From the NCBI GenBank assembly GCA_963784425.1, contig CAWARM010000011.1, positions 620,001-684,000 of the forward strand: a DNA stretch of 64,000 nucleotides. Direction: 5' to 3'. The notes under the pieces are model-generated. The model had not been told where the DNA came from and ran no database searches. It saw only the letters and a list, made by a program, of their open reading frames with translations. Of this stretch, positions 9,601 through 17,220 are shown piece after piece. Position numbers and translations under genes: made by a program. Within the stretch, counting starts at the first letter, position 1. Every line of letters begins with the position of its first letter. Origin of the DNA: SHZL01 sp963784425. GTDB taxonomy: Bacteria > Pseudomonadota > Gammaproteobacteria > Xanthomonadales > SZUA-36.

Positions 9601-11388
9601 CAGTTGTACTATTGCCGGTAACTCGTAATATGTTGTTGTGGTCGTTCTTGTGGCCAGCGTAGCCAGATCGGTTTCGGTGCGACTTAACACCTGCCCACGG
9701 GTGTTATACGTATAACTGGTCCTGGTGTCGGTATTTGTAATCGAAGCAGGCTTTCTTAGAGCTACATCCCAAACGTAGTTAATCTCGTATTGGTCGCCAG
9801 TGCCAACGGCATGAGTAACCTTCTGTAGAAGATTGTTGGCATAGTAGTCGTAATCTGTAACATTGCCTGCAAAGTCCGTTACGATGTTCTTGTTTCCATG
9901 CGCATCATAAGTAACGGAATTCGTTGAATCACCACAGGACTCACAGGCTCCACTGGCTGAGTTAAATTTGGCGATGCCATGAATATTCTTAAACGTGTGG
10001 TTAATGGCAGAACCCAGCGGGTTCAATGTAGTCGTTGAGCCATCCGGATTGTATGTAACTGCATTGCGTTCAATGGTTGATAGCGAGTCACCGAAAGTGC
10101 TCAAAATGGCACGGCCGCTGGCATCGTAGGCCCAGGTCCTTATGCGCTTGCCCAATTCATCTGTTTCGCCCGTCAGAGCATGGGGAAAGTTTATATTTTC
10201 ATATTGATAAGTCTCCATGCTCCCGTCCGGGTTTTTTACTGACGTCAGATTGTTATTATCGTAGAAGTATTTCCATGTGCTTCCGTTGCTACTACTGATC
10301 TGACTGACCTTGTTATCCGGATAATAAGTGTAGGTCAATGAGCGTCCTGATGTCGTCGCTACTGTCGCTAAAAGGGAATTAGCGTAGGTGAAATTGAGGA
10401 TTTGTCCACGAGCATCTTCGACTGACAAAAGGATACCGTCTGCGTCGTAAGTCTCAATGGATTTGTCAGCAGAAACGTAGGTGAAACCGACAACCGAATT
10501 ACCGCTCCAGGCAACTTCCAAATGGCCGGTGGCATCTGGTGGTGCGTCTACAACCATGCCCACAATTCGCCAGTAATTCACCGCGCCGTCATCCCGCACG
10601 AGTGTCAGAGATGCATCGGTGTGGTCGGCCGAATATACGGCGTCAATTCTTCTCGAAAAGCTACCTCGCCACCCCGCGCCAAATGAGTGGATGGTCGTAT
10701 CGTTGCTGTTGTAGTGACGGACAACTTCCAGGCCATTCGTATAAATGACGTCTCGTTCACGCTGATACTTGTTACCCGTGGCAATATTTATCGGGTTTCC
10801 CGTGGACAAGCCACATTGTGGCAGGCCACGGTTCTTCTCTTTTATGACTTCGTCTTTGCCAACCGGCTCACGGACATATTGCTTGCCCCCAAAACAGTCC
10901 ACGGAATATTGGTCAGGATAACCCGGACATGCAATTTTGAATTCCCCGCAGTAACCCTCATTCAAAAATGAAATTATGTATTTCGGAGATACATTTCCAT
11001 TGCATGCAACCGGGGATTCACCAAGAACATCAACCGCAATACCATTTAAAGTCACAACACATTTAGGATTGGAGGTTTGCAATCGCTGCCTATCCACCTC
11101 GGCTTGAAGCTGCGCACAATCGGCTACATCGGCAACCGGGTAATCGTCAACAATGTACCAGTAGGGGTTTGATGGCATTGTCTGAAAAGTTGAGCAATAA
11201 CTTCTGAATGGCAACCACACAACCTCATCCGGGTCCGGTTGCGGGTCCCAAAAACTATTGCATGACCATCGAGCTGATGCTGGAGAAATCCAGTACTCAG
11301 TGAAGATCGCACTGTATAAACCAACAAAAACCACCGCAAGGTATTTTAATGTTTTAAGGATATGCTTGAATTTCATCTTGTTCACCAT
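6610..11388 (-). CDS. Exported RHS/YD-repeat protein with inserted golvesin-like domain and cysteine-rich C-terminal tail
   Basis: A 1592-residue protein. The N terminus is a Sec-type signal (YLAVVFVGLYSAIFTEYW, cleavage plausible after SPASA). A cysteine-containing region is followed by a DUF6531-type motif (NPINIATGNKYQRERD, near residue 196), then a long run of YD repeats (YDARGNL, YDDLHR, YDENGN and similar) to about residue 1230. A golvesin C-terminal-like beta domain is inserted at about 1235-1360 (MDNDAPGTSSSGTW ... AADAVRFLTP). The RHS core motif follows (GTPRQITDA ... GRYIESDPIGLAGGINTYAY, near 1450). The last ~115 residues are a distinct tail with nine Cys, YHQFICV and QNCQEWA. The start ATG 11388 has GGAGGT 9 bases upstream. 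Such proteins encapsulate C-terminal toxins used in competition; export through Sec is inferred from the signal. A toxin function for this tail is also inferred. Confidence 0.85.
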   Translation of the reverse strand: MVNKMKFKHILKTLKYLAVVFVGLYSAIFTEYWISPASARWSCNSFWDPQPDPDEVVWLPFRSYCSTFQTMPSNPYWYIVDDYPVADVADCAQLQAEVDRQRLQTSNPKCVVTLNGIAVDVLGESPVACNGNVSPKYIISFLNEGYCGEFKIACPGYPDQYSVDCFGGKQYVREPVGKDEVIKEKNRGLPQCGLSTGNPINIATGNKYQRERDVIYTNGLEVVRHYNSNDTTIHSFGAGWRGSFSRRIDAVYSADHTDASLTLVRDDGAVNYWRIVGMVVDAPPDATGHLEVAWSGNSVVGFTYVSADKSIETYDADGILLSVEDARGQILNFTYANSLLATVATTSGRSLTYTYYPDNKVSQISSSNGSTWKYFYDNNNLTSVKNPDGSMETYQYENINFPHALTGETDELGKRIRTWAYDASGRAILSTFGDSLSTIERNAVTYNPDGSTTTLNPLGSAINHTFKNIHGIAKFNSASGACESCGDSTNSVTYDAHGNKNIVTDFAGNVTDYDYYANNLLQKVTHAVGTGDQYEINYVWDVALRKPASITNTDTRTSYTYNTRGQVLSRTETDLATLATRTTTTTYYELPAIVQLVGKPRTIDGPRTDVSDITTYEYYMSDDPGGFYVAGDLKAVVDALSHRVDYLKYDGNGRPVRIQDANGVLSTLAYNARGWLVSQTAAGKTTAYTYDLAGNLTRVTQPDGSFIGYEYDDLHRQSAIFDNLNNRIKYTLDNAGNQVSEKTFDNLGVLSRQLTRVYDQLNRLAKLIDGNNDQTQFSYDENGNRIGTLDANLNSTAFEYDALDHLKTTLDAALGQTVMGYDTRGNLVNVTDPLGNSTSYTLDGLSNQTLLDSPDTGVTTYEYDDSGNRTAATDARGIRTEYSYDALNRLIYIAYPDSTLDVSFAYDVGSNGIGHLTEITDTVGVVHYAYDARGNLITETRVSGSDQYVTAYAYNDADRLTQITYPSGMIINYTLDAAGRIAAVNKIMNAVTKSVVNSIQYKPFGPMTTFTYGNGLTYSATYDQDYELDQLQSGSGLRWLLGYDPVGNIMTISDQVSSQKNQTFAYDDLYRVASGQGSYGTEQFEYDANGNRTRYLDGATDDPYTYEPQSNRLATQHGWSFTRDAIGNRTKKLNSGGYGQLYSFGDHGRLLQTSVRNAGGDTVVGEYKYDGRGQRVSKLVNGAKTNFVYGLNGELLGEYKGDGSANVEYVYLNGQPIAVVSAKWKSVTPPPMIFTMDNDAPGTSSSGTWTVNTNVQAVGPNYRLGSKKATAYYRWTVNHSPGSCEEIQVNWVQGSSYSSTVQYSIVHAAGTGVVVKNHKIGGGQWQTLGSYCGIKYVQVTAAAGKTAADAVRFLTPVPPGPPTWVETIGYIHADHLGTPRQITDAAQSIIWRWEGTPFGDSAPNENPDGDAETFTLNLRFPGQYYDAEAGMNYNYFRDYDPSTGRYIESDPIGLAGGINTYAYTEGNPVNKTDVLGFATEMCTRNIKNLPFRVGPLYHQFICVPDGKDGKTCGGLGPTGRMFDSPGTIEFEKQSRPEACENVVDDNTCVEQCVRDSFNEPPPNYSIDLSHGQNCQEWANSTVAICKAQCKVK

Positions 11389-11713
11389 CACCACAGTACC
11401 TCCGGAGCAATTTTCTGGGGGAAACAAACCTGACCAATCAGAGTGCAGTGACATTTTCAGTTGATCACTTAACCTGAGGATATGGGCTGGCGGCCCGAAT
11501 CCAGGTAGGAAATCAGCTCATCGGCACGGGATGGGGGGCGTCGGTAAAAGTGTTGAACCCGGCTTGGGGATAAGCCGTATCGTTTATGCGGACAATTCGT
11601 TAATTCTGTGGGTGATAATCCGAGCCCGCTTTAGTATCATGCTCGGAGTTTCAAGGTGAAGATTCAGGCGTTAGAATTTTTTACCAAGTGAAACTACCCT
11701 GCTGAAAGTCAAT
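11389..11713. other. Intergenic region between the RHS gene and tRNA-Arg
   Basis: 325 bases without a supported gene. It must contain the RHS promoter (minus strand) and the tRNA-Arg promoter (plus strand), but I could not pick convincing boxes for either. The minus strand has an open stretch of about 50 codons ending at about 11475 with no start codon; I do not call it a gene. Confidence 0.5.
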
Positions 11714-11789
11714 GCCCCGGTAGCTCAGTGGATAGAGCATCCGCCTCCTAAGCGGAAGGCCGCAGGTTCGATTCCTGCCCGGGGCGCCA
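11714..11789 (+). tRNA. tRNA-Arg(CCU)
   Basis: Acceptor GCCCCGG (11714-11720) pairs with CCGGGGC (11779-11785), followed by G and encoded CCA (11787-11789). The anticodon stem TCCGC/GCGGA encloses CTCCTAA with anticodon CCT, reading AGG. The T-loop GGTTCGATTCC is present. tRNA-Arg(CCU) genes are frequent integration sites, but no integrase or repeated 3' end was found next to this one. Confidence 0.95.
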
Positions 11790-11808
11790 GTGGTCTGCTC
11801 TCAAATAT

Positions 11809-12657
11809 CTACTCTTCGAAATAGTATATTCCGACACCGGCACTGATGATTTCTTCAATGCCGCTATTGAGTTCCCAATGCCCAATTTTTTCTTTGGCGC
11901 GCAGTTCCATAGACTCCAAAAAACTTCGCATCTGTTGTCGAAAATTCAATTTGTCGCGAATTGGGAGTCGAAAAGTCCAAACCTGCCTTTGAAATAACCT
12001 GTCTTCAGGCGTAGCTTTGATGTTGTTTTCCGCAGTGGAGATGAGGTTGGAGATTGCAGTAAATGCAGCATTGAAGATCTGCGGCTCATCACGTGACAGA
12101 TAGGGCGAAAATTTCTTCACGACCAGTTTTATGGTCTTTTTCTTCTTATCCTGGATTACACTCCCGGAGGCCACCAATCTTTGAATAATTGATTGGGAGG
12201 TGATTCCCCTGGAAGAAATTGTTGATCGCATCAGTTTTTCAAAATCTGATTCATCATCTCCGTATTTGAGAGTTGATCTGTCAGTGGATTTGGACTGTGG
12301 GGCTGAATCAATCAATTTTACCCACGCCTCAACAATTGCACTTTCGGGTGTTAGCTCCTTTAAGAACAACTGTTCATACAGGTGTCCGCTACTTTCAATT
12401 TTATTTCTGATATTGGCCACGGTTCGGGAATCCAGGCCCGTCATCAGAGCAAGTTTGGTGAGTGGAATACTTGCTTTCTGAAATTCCCTTTTCAGCTTCT
12501 TTTCCGCTTCCTCCACGTATATGAAATTAATCATTTCCTGTAGTTTGAGCAACGATATTCGACCAACCAGGATTCGAATCAATTTTCGAAAAACGTTTTC
12601 TATGGCTTGCGTGAGGATAGCAACATCCTGTAGCTGGGAGGTATCTTTTTTCGGCAT
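11809..12657 (-). CDS. DUF6502 family protein
   Basis: A 282-residue soluble protein that resembles the DUF6502 family. The N-terminal part has IRILVGRISLLKLQEMINFIYVEEAEKKL followed by a putative helix-turn-helix (IPLTKLALMTGLDSRTVANIRNKI), which suggests DNA binding or regulation. The central region contains SDFEKLMRSTISSRGITS and IQRLVASGSVIQDK. No enzyme motif is evident. ATG 12657 has GGAGAG 5 bases upstream; the frame also opens at 12699. Base composition is more AT-rich than most neighbours. It converges on tRNA-Arg(CCU), so this small AT-rich segment may have been acquired. Function unknown. Confidence 0.65.
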   Translation of the reverse strand: MPKKDTSQLQDVAILTQAIENVFRKLIRILVGRISLLKLQEMINFIYVEEAEKKLKREFQKASIPLTKLALMTGLDSRTVANIRNKIESSGHLYEQLFLKELTPESAIVEAWVKLIDSAPQSKSTDRSTLKYGDDESDFEKLMRSTISSRGITSQSIIQRLVASGSVIQDKKKKTIKLVVKKFSPYLSRDEPQIFNAAFTAISNLISTAENNIKATPEDRLFQRQVWTFRLPIRDKLNFRQQMRSFLESMELRAKEKIGHWELNSGIEEIISAGVGIYYFEE

Positions 12658-12793
12658 GAGTGCTCTCCATTTCGCAACCAACAATCCCTTGTAAATCAAT
12701 ACTTTCTGTCGATCAAGGGGTCATCAGCAATGTCTTTGCCCAAGACGAAACCCGGGCAAAGCAAAAGCTGGCCCGGGCCCCGCCCCACCTGAA

Positions 12794-12874
12794 CGTAATC
12801 AGGGCCTGTCCGCACGTGCCTGGCTTCCCTATAACCCCGCTTACCAGCCAGGCAACCAGGCCCCCTTGATTACG
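12794..12874. repeat. Nested inverted repeats in the intergenic region upstream of the DUF6502 gene
   Basis: Outer arms CGTAATCAGGGCCTG (12794-12808) and CAGGCCCCCTTGATTACG (12857-12874) are complementary apart from three extra bases. Inner arms GCCTGGCT (12818-12825) and AGCCAGGC (12846-12853) pair perfectly. Together they would fold into an 81-base branched hairpin. A separate CCCGGGC/GCCCGGG pair lies just to the left. No gene is seen in the 378 bases from 12658 to 13035. Confidence 0.55.
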
Positions 12875-12892
12875 TCCTGATGTTCCCCTTAC

Positions 12893-12929
12893 ATTGACAT
12901 TATTGTCTATTATTGCCATTTATGTCAAT
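12893..12929. promoter_or_regulatory. Palindromic AT-rich site, possible promoter/operator of the DUF6502 gene
   Basis: ATTGACAT (12893-12900) and ATGTCAAT (12922-12929) form a perfect 8-base inverted repeat separated by 21 bases. Each arm contains TTGACA, a consensus -35 box, one facing each direction. On the minus strand a -10-like AATAAT lies about 18 bases on. Such a symmetrical site could be an operator or a pair of divergent promoters; the distance to the DUF6502 start is about 235 bases. Confidence 0.3.
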
Positions 12930-13035
12930 ATATATTTAACGCATGAAAACCAATCGCGGCACGCTGAGGCGAGGCAGCTGAAAACAGCGCGAGCAAGTAG
13001 CTCAAACGGGTAAGTGTTCCGAAGATTCAGGTGGC

Positions 13036-13923
13036 TTACACCAGCAACATCGTCGCCACGCCGGCAAACGTCAGCAACAAACCGGCAAGTTTACGGACAT
13101 CGATGGTCTCTCCCAGCATCAGCCAGGCAAACAAAACAATCCAGGCGTTGGCCGTTTCGTTCAGGATGGACGCCTGGGATGCTGGAATGAGCATATAGCC
13201 CCCCAGCCATAAAACCATAGCCAGGTAGCCACCCAAAAAACTCCCCGATATGATCCACAGCCACGGTTGAGGCTTGCGAAATTGATTCCAGACTTCAGAC
13301 CAGCGACGGCGCAGCGCAATGTAGAGAATCATTCCGGCAATGCCGCCCAGCAAGCGGATTGCCACGGTCCATAGAAATGGCCGGGTCTCGAGTATTCCCT
13401 TAACCATTACGATACCCACCGCCATCATGAATACGCCGCCAATGGCGAGCAGGGCCCCCTTTCTGATATTGCTTCCATCCGCACTGGTGCGACTCTGACG
13501 CCAGGTAACCAGCAGCACCCCCGCCATCACGAGGGCAAACCCGAGTAATTGAAATCCTATCAGGGACTCACCCAGGAACAGCACGGAAAGCAAGACGACG
13601 AAGGGACTGAACACACTGGCAATGATTCCCGTGCGACTGGCGCCCATCAGGTTCAGGGCGCGTAAGTACCAGGTATCAGCAACTCCAATGCCAAGGAATC
13701 CGGAGAACAAGGCAATGCAGATTTCATCAGGCGGGTAGTCAGGTAATGCCAGGCCCACAGTCCATGCCAGTGTAGGGATCAGCAAAACCAGGCTGAGCAC
13801 GTGCTTGAACAGGTTGAGTTCGAAAGCCGGCAGACTTTCGCCCGAGCGCTGCAGCAGGATAACCGCCAGGGCCCAGCAAATAGCGCAGGACAGCGCCAGC
13901 ATTTGCCCCCAGGCAATTTCCAT
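13036..13923 (-). CDS. EamA/DMT family transporter
   Basis: A 295-residue protein with about ten hydrophobic segments arranged as two EamA halves. The first half is WGQMLALSCAICWALAVILLQRSGE through GFALVMAGVLLV. The second is KGALLAIGGVFMMAVGIVMVKGILE through LMLGETIDVRKLAGLLLTFAGVATM. The end-of-domain motif (LGESL.. and LGETI..) appears in each half, as usual for drug/metabolite transporters of the inner membrane. The substrate cannot be predicted. ATG 13923 is used; the GTG directly before it is an alternative. Divergent from the beta-barrel gene. Confidence 0.85.
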   Translation of the reverse strand: MEIAWGQMLALSCAICWALAVILLQRSGESLPAFELNLFKHVLSLVLLIPTLAWTVGLALPDYPPDEICIALFSGFLGIGVADTWYLRALNLMGASRTGIIASVFSPFVVLLSVLFLGESLIGFQLLGFALVMAGVLLVTWRQSRTSADGSNIRKGALLAIGGVFMMAVGIVMVKGILETRPFLWTVAIRLLGGIAGMILYIALRRRWSEVWNQFRKPQPWLWIISGSFLGGYLAMVLWLGGYMLIPASQASILNETANAWIVLFAWLMLGETIDVRKLAGLLLTFAGVATMLLV

Positions 13924-14073
13924 CACAGGACTTGCCGCTGCTGGAAATGACGCGCCTTCAAGGTGGTTTCATCACGCAGGGTCATCATTTTGGCATACCA
14001 CCGATGCTTTCCGTAACTCTGAAAAAAAGGAAGAATTGAGCATCAATTCGGGTTTTTGTAGCCGACTTGAGGT

Positions 14074-14079
14074 TATACT
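14074..14079 (+). promoter_or_regulatory. Possible -10 box of the beta-barrel gene
   Basis: TATACT lies about 28 bases before the start codon in an otherwise AT-richer stretch. The -35 region (TTTTTG, 15-base spacer) is poor, so this is tentative. Confidence 0.3.
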
Positions 14080-14107
14080 TTCACCGGCTAAAACCAAGGA
14101 GAATATG

Positions 14108-14885
14108 ATGCGCCGAATCGTACTGTTCCTGATGCTGATGGTACCACTGGCTGCGATTGCAGATTCCGGTCCACTTTTCATGAAGAACCTCTTGGGCGAG
14201 CGCGAATTTTACGAGCCGTGGGGAATTGGTTTTGACTTCTATACCATGGAACAGCCCTACGACATCAAGCAACTCACATTTGACCTTCCAGGTGTCTCGA
14301 TTCCGGATGCTTCACAGCTCGATGTCCATAATGATGTTACGCATTACGACTTAAAAGCGGATGTGTGGCTCACGCCTTTCCTGAATGTGTTCGGCATACT
14401 CGGCCACATGAAGGCCGAAACCACCGTGGACCTCAGCAGCGTTCCTGTCACGGGGCTTCCCTTTCGACTGGGCAAATTGCCGGTAAACTACGATGGATGG
14501 GTGTATGGCCTTGGCCTGACCCTGGCTTACGGCGGTGAACATTGGTTTACCTCGGTAACATCCACGTGGACCGACACTTCCCTGAATGGTGATTTTGACT
14601 CCTCAGTAAAAAGCTTTACGGCCCAACCGCGAATTGGCCCCTTATGGGGGAAGTGGGCATTCTGGCTGGGTGGTTTGTACATCGATACCAAGGAAAATCA
14701 TTCAGGAGTGGTCCAACTGCCCGTCCTGGGTCCTGTGCCCTTTGCAGTTGAACTCAAAGGGATCGCACAAGTGGAATACGGCGGTGGGCGCCGGCTACGC
14801 ATTCAGCACAAAAGCAATGCTTTACCTTGAAGTCGGATTCGGCAAACGAGACCATACGCTGTTCAATTTCACCTACAGGTTCTGA
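14108..14885 (+). CDS. Outer-membrane beta-barrel protein, frameshifted
   Basis: A signal peptide (RRIVLFLMLMVPLAAIAD) is followed by alternating-polarity strands typical of a small barrel (WVYGLGLTLAYGGEHWFTSVTSTWTD, KWAFWLGGLYIDTKE). The first frame stops at 14830 after an out-of-character RRLRIQHKSNALP. The next frame, from about 14775, continues naturally with WNTAVGAGYAFSTKAMLYLEVGFG and ends LFNFTYRF at 14885, with the terminal Phe expected of a barrel insertion signal. One extra base between about 14760 and 14790 explains this. The joined protein would be about 258 residues. ATG 14108 lies 6 bases after AAGGAG; ATG 14105 is adjacent. The specific family is not recognised. Confidence 0.65.
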
Positions 14886-15827
14886 GTGCGCTCGCTTGTT
14901 GTTGCGAGCCTGATCCTGCTTCTTATGGTGCCGCTTGCGTGCTGCGCCTATGAGACCGACCAGTTCAGCCATCGCCTGGAGCCGATCAGCGATTCAACGG
15001 TATTGCTGGATGCAAAGGTCAATGCGACCCTCGCGGATATTGTCCGTGACTGGCACGGCCCGCGAGACGACTGGAAGTTTGTCATGGCGGTTTTTCACCG
15101 CCTTGGTGGCTATTACTGGGTTGACAAAATCGAAAAATGGGCCAATGAGTCGCCGGATATTCAACGCCTCCAGACATCCCGCTGGGACTCCATCTACCAG
15201 GGCCATCCCATCTGGGCCTCACGGGTGGCGGGCCTGTTCGGTGTAGGATCCACGATCAAGCTCAATAATCAGATGATTGGGTCCGACAAACTTGGACATT
15301 TTTTCTCGCAGGGAAAAAAATTCTATCACCGCTACGAGTTGACCCACGATGAGGCCCTGGCGGCCGAACGATCCGCTTACACCGAGCGTGCAATTTTTGG
15401 TCAGATGACCACTGGCGTTTATTCAAATGCCGACCTGGTGGCCAACTATGAAGGCTACCTGTTCTATCGCAGTCTGTTTGAAGACAACATTATCCCCGGC
15501 AAACCAGCCATTCTTGCCTGGCAGGATGATCACTGGATCATCCAGCGTCCTTTTACCTTTGCGGATCACGTTAACGCCTACTGGGACGAAGCACTGAACA
15601 TAAGCCATTACGATAAATTGCTTTACCCATACATGAAACCCCGGCTGATGACATTTTGCCCTGACTACCAGGCGGCGCCGGAATTATGGGTAATTGAAGA
15701 TGAACAAGCCTTGCAGGAGCGCTACGCGCACCTGCAATTGAGAGACACATCAGAGCTAAGATTGAGCGTCCTCTGCGCGCAAACTCCCTCCCCTGCGCTC
15801 AGGGAGTCGGCGAAACCGTCGGACTGA
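14886..15827 (+). CDS. Exported protein of unknown function
   Basis: A 313-residue protein whose GTG start directly follows the TGA of the beta-barrel reading frame (TGAGTG), implying coupled translation of the pair. It has a signal sequence (RSLVVASLILLLMVPLACC), with a Cys that could be lipidated, although the lipobox is imperfect. Recognisable stretches are FHRLGGYYWVDKIEKWANE and GSDKLGHFFSQGKKFYHRY, the latter with His and acidic residues. No catalytic family could be assigned. The operon position suggests it works with the barrel protein in the envelope. The last 29 bases overlap the MBL gene on the opposite strand. Confidence 0.6.
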   Translation: MRSLVVASLILLLMVPLACCAYETDQFSHRLEPISDSTVLLDAKVNATLADIVRDWHGPRDDWKFVMAVFHRLGGYYWVDKIEKWANESPDIQRLQTSRWDSIYQGHPIWASRVAGLFGVGSTIKLNNQMIGSDKLGHFFSQGKKFYHRYELTHDEALAAERSAYTERAIFGQMTTGVYSNADLVANYEGYLFYRSLFEDNIIPGKPAILAWQDDHWIIQRPFTFADHVNAYWDEALNISHYDKLLYPYMKPRLMTFCPDYQAAPELWVIEDEQALQERYAHLQLRDTSELRLSVLCAQTPSPALRESAKPSD

Positions 15828-16649
15828 AAGTAACCTGATCCATGGGATTCTCAAGGATCAGAACGTCGGGGTAAGCTCCGTGCATATATTCCTTGATTTC
15901 CGCCATTTCGCCAGGTGGGATGTGGTTGGCAATTTTATGTGGCGCATCGATATAGGTATGCACCAGGTCAGATCCTGGGCCAGGCTCGAAATACAAGAAG
16001 GGCAGCAGGACTATATCAATGTCCGCCGAATGGACACCTGCACGGATAAAGTCCGCGGCGTTCATGTCGGCATCGCCCACGTGCAGAACCCGCATTCCTC
16101 CGATTTCGACCAGGAAGCCGAAATTCTGCAGCACAGCGTATTTACCTCCCCCGTGACTCAAGCGGAAAGCCGTGATCTTGACATCCCCTACCTGCACGAC
16201 TTCCGGTTGGTCATATTGAGGATCAATGACCTTGATCCGCGGACCGGCAACAGCGAAATTGCGCGGCATTTTTCATGCATCAGGTCCACCACCTGCTGGG
16301 AAGACACCAGGAGTGTGCCCGTGCTTTTCTGCATAAACTGGCAAGCAGACACCGGTTGATTGTGTTCATGGTGCTGGTGAGTGACCAGTGCCACATCAAT
16401 TCCCGCAAAGGGACCACTGGCCTTGGAATACAGGGCGATGACATTATCCGGCAATCCACCGTATAGGGAGTAGGGCTCAGTTACCATGCCGTCAATCATG
16501 ACCTGGTTTTTGCCACCATCCGACAGGATGACACCTGCATTTGCCAGTTGAGTGACAATGACATCGGCAGGTGAAACCTCAGGTGCCATGATGCCTGCAA
16601 AAAGTACGAGGATGACCAGCTTACCGCCGATCCGGGCGCTTGACTGCAT
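15799..16649 (-). CDS. Exported metallo-beta-lactamase-fold hydrolase, frameshifted
   Basis: The signal sequence (KLVILVLFAGIMAPEVSPAD) is followed by an MBL fold with the metal motif THQHHEHN (H-x-H-x-E-H, where Asp is more common than Glu). The first frame ends at 16188 after VDLMHEKCRA. The second frame picks up at about 16265 with NFAVAGPRIKVIDPQYDQ and contains VQVGDVKITAFRLSH, MRVLHVGDADM and LLPFLYFEPG, which supply later metal ligands. A single-base shift at the AAAAATGCCGC run (about 16262-16275) separates them. ATG 16649 follows AGGAG by 10 bases. The 5' end overlaps the GNAT gene by 29 bases, so it is the last gene of the kdkA-GNAT-MBL unit. Substrate unknown. Confidence 0.6.
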
Positions 16650-17205
16650 AACGAACAACTCCTAGTTCTGAGCCCGATCCGGCGTAAACAAAACCATTTT
16701 TTTGCATTACCCGGATGGACTGTTGTAAATGGGGTAGAGTCTCGGCACAGACCTCTACGACGCTTTGATGGCTAAATGCCCAGGTAACCAGGCGCTCAAC
16801 CGCTTCAGTGGCAAACCCCTGATTGCGAAACTGGCTCAGCACAGAATAACCAATTTCGACCGAACCCGCTGCATTTGGTCGTCCTTTGAAGCCGCAAATG
16901 CCCAGTACTTCCGAACCCCCCCTCTCGCTGGCCAGAAGATACCAGAACGACCAGCCGTGCTCCGCAGGATCGGCCAGCTGGCGCAATGCATACTCCATCG
17001 GCTCCCGGTCGTACAAATCAGGCGGCCAATTTTCCGGAACTATAGCATCCAGCATCGTGCCCAGTAAGGTGACGTCCCGGAGATCTGCCTGCACGAGCTC
17101 TGTATCGGCGGCAACCATGGTCATGCGACGCGACTCCAGGGTGCGCAGGCGCTTGCGCGCCGGTTGTGCGCCAGCTACTGGTTTTTTCCTTATTCCCCAA
17201 CCCAT
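16621..17205 (-). CDS. GNAT family N-acetyltransferase
   Basis: A 194-residue protein of the RimJ/RimL-like GNAT group. It begins with LRTLESRRMTMVAADTELVQ, a usual N-terminal pattern for this group. The acetyl-CoA site follows: SVEIGYSVLSQFRNQGFATE (about residues 117-136), with the R/Q-x-x-G-x-A loop. AFSHQSVVEVCAETLPHLQQSIRVMQKNGF is the expected last part of the fold. It probably acetylates a protein N terminus or a small amine; the substrate is unknown. ATG 17205 is used, GTG 17214 is possible. It starts 15 bases after kdkA. Confidence 0.75.
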   Translation of the reverse strand: MGWGIRKKPVAGAQPARKRLRTLESRRMTMVAADTELVQADLRDVTLLGTMLDAIVPENWPPDLYDREPMEYALRQLADPAEHGWSFWYLLASERGGSEVLGICGFKGRPNAAGSVEIGYSVLSQFRNQGFATEAVERLVTWAFSHQSVVEVCAETLPHLQQSIRVMQKNGFVYAGSGSELGVVRYAVKRPDRR

Positions 17206-17220
17206 TGGGATCACGCTGGC

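Noticed and set aside
6610..11388. Many open frames of 60-110 codons on the plus strand opposite the RHS gene
   Set aside because: They are shadows of repetitive coding sequence on the other strand, with no ribosome sites and no plausible domains.
11475..11640. About 50 open codons on the minus strand before the RHS gene (ending ...YLDSGRQPISSG)
   Set aside because: No start codon or ribosome site, and no recognisable family; length is within chance.
11714..13035. Integrative element at tRNA-Arg(CCU)
   Set aside because: No integrase, no repeated tRNA 3' end and no mobility gene were found; only one AT-rich gene lies beside it.
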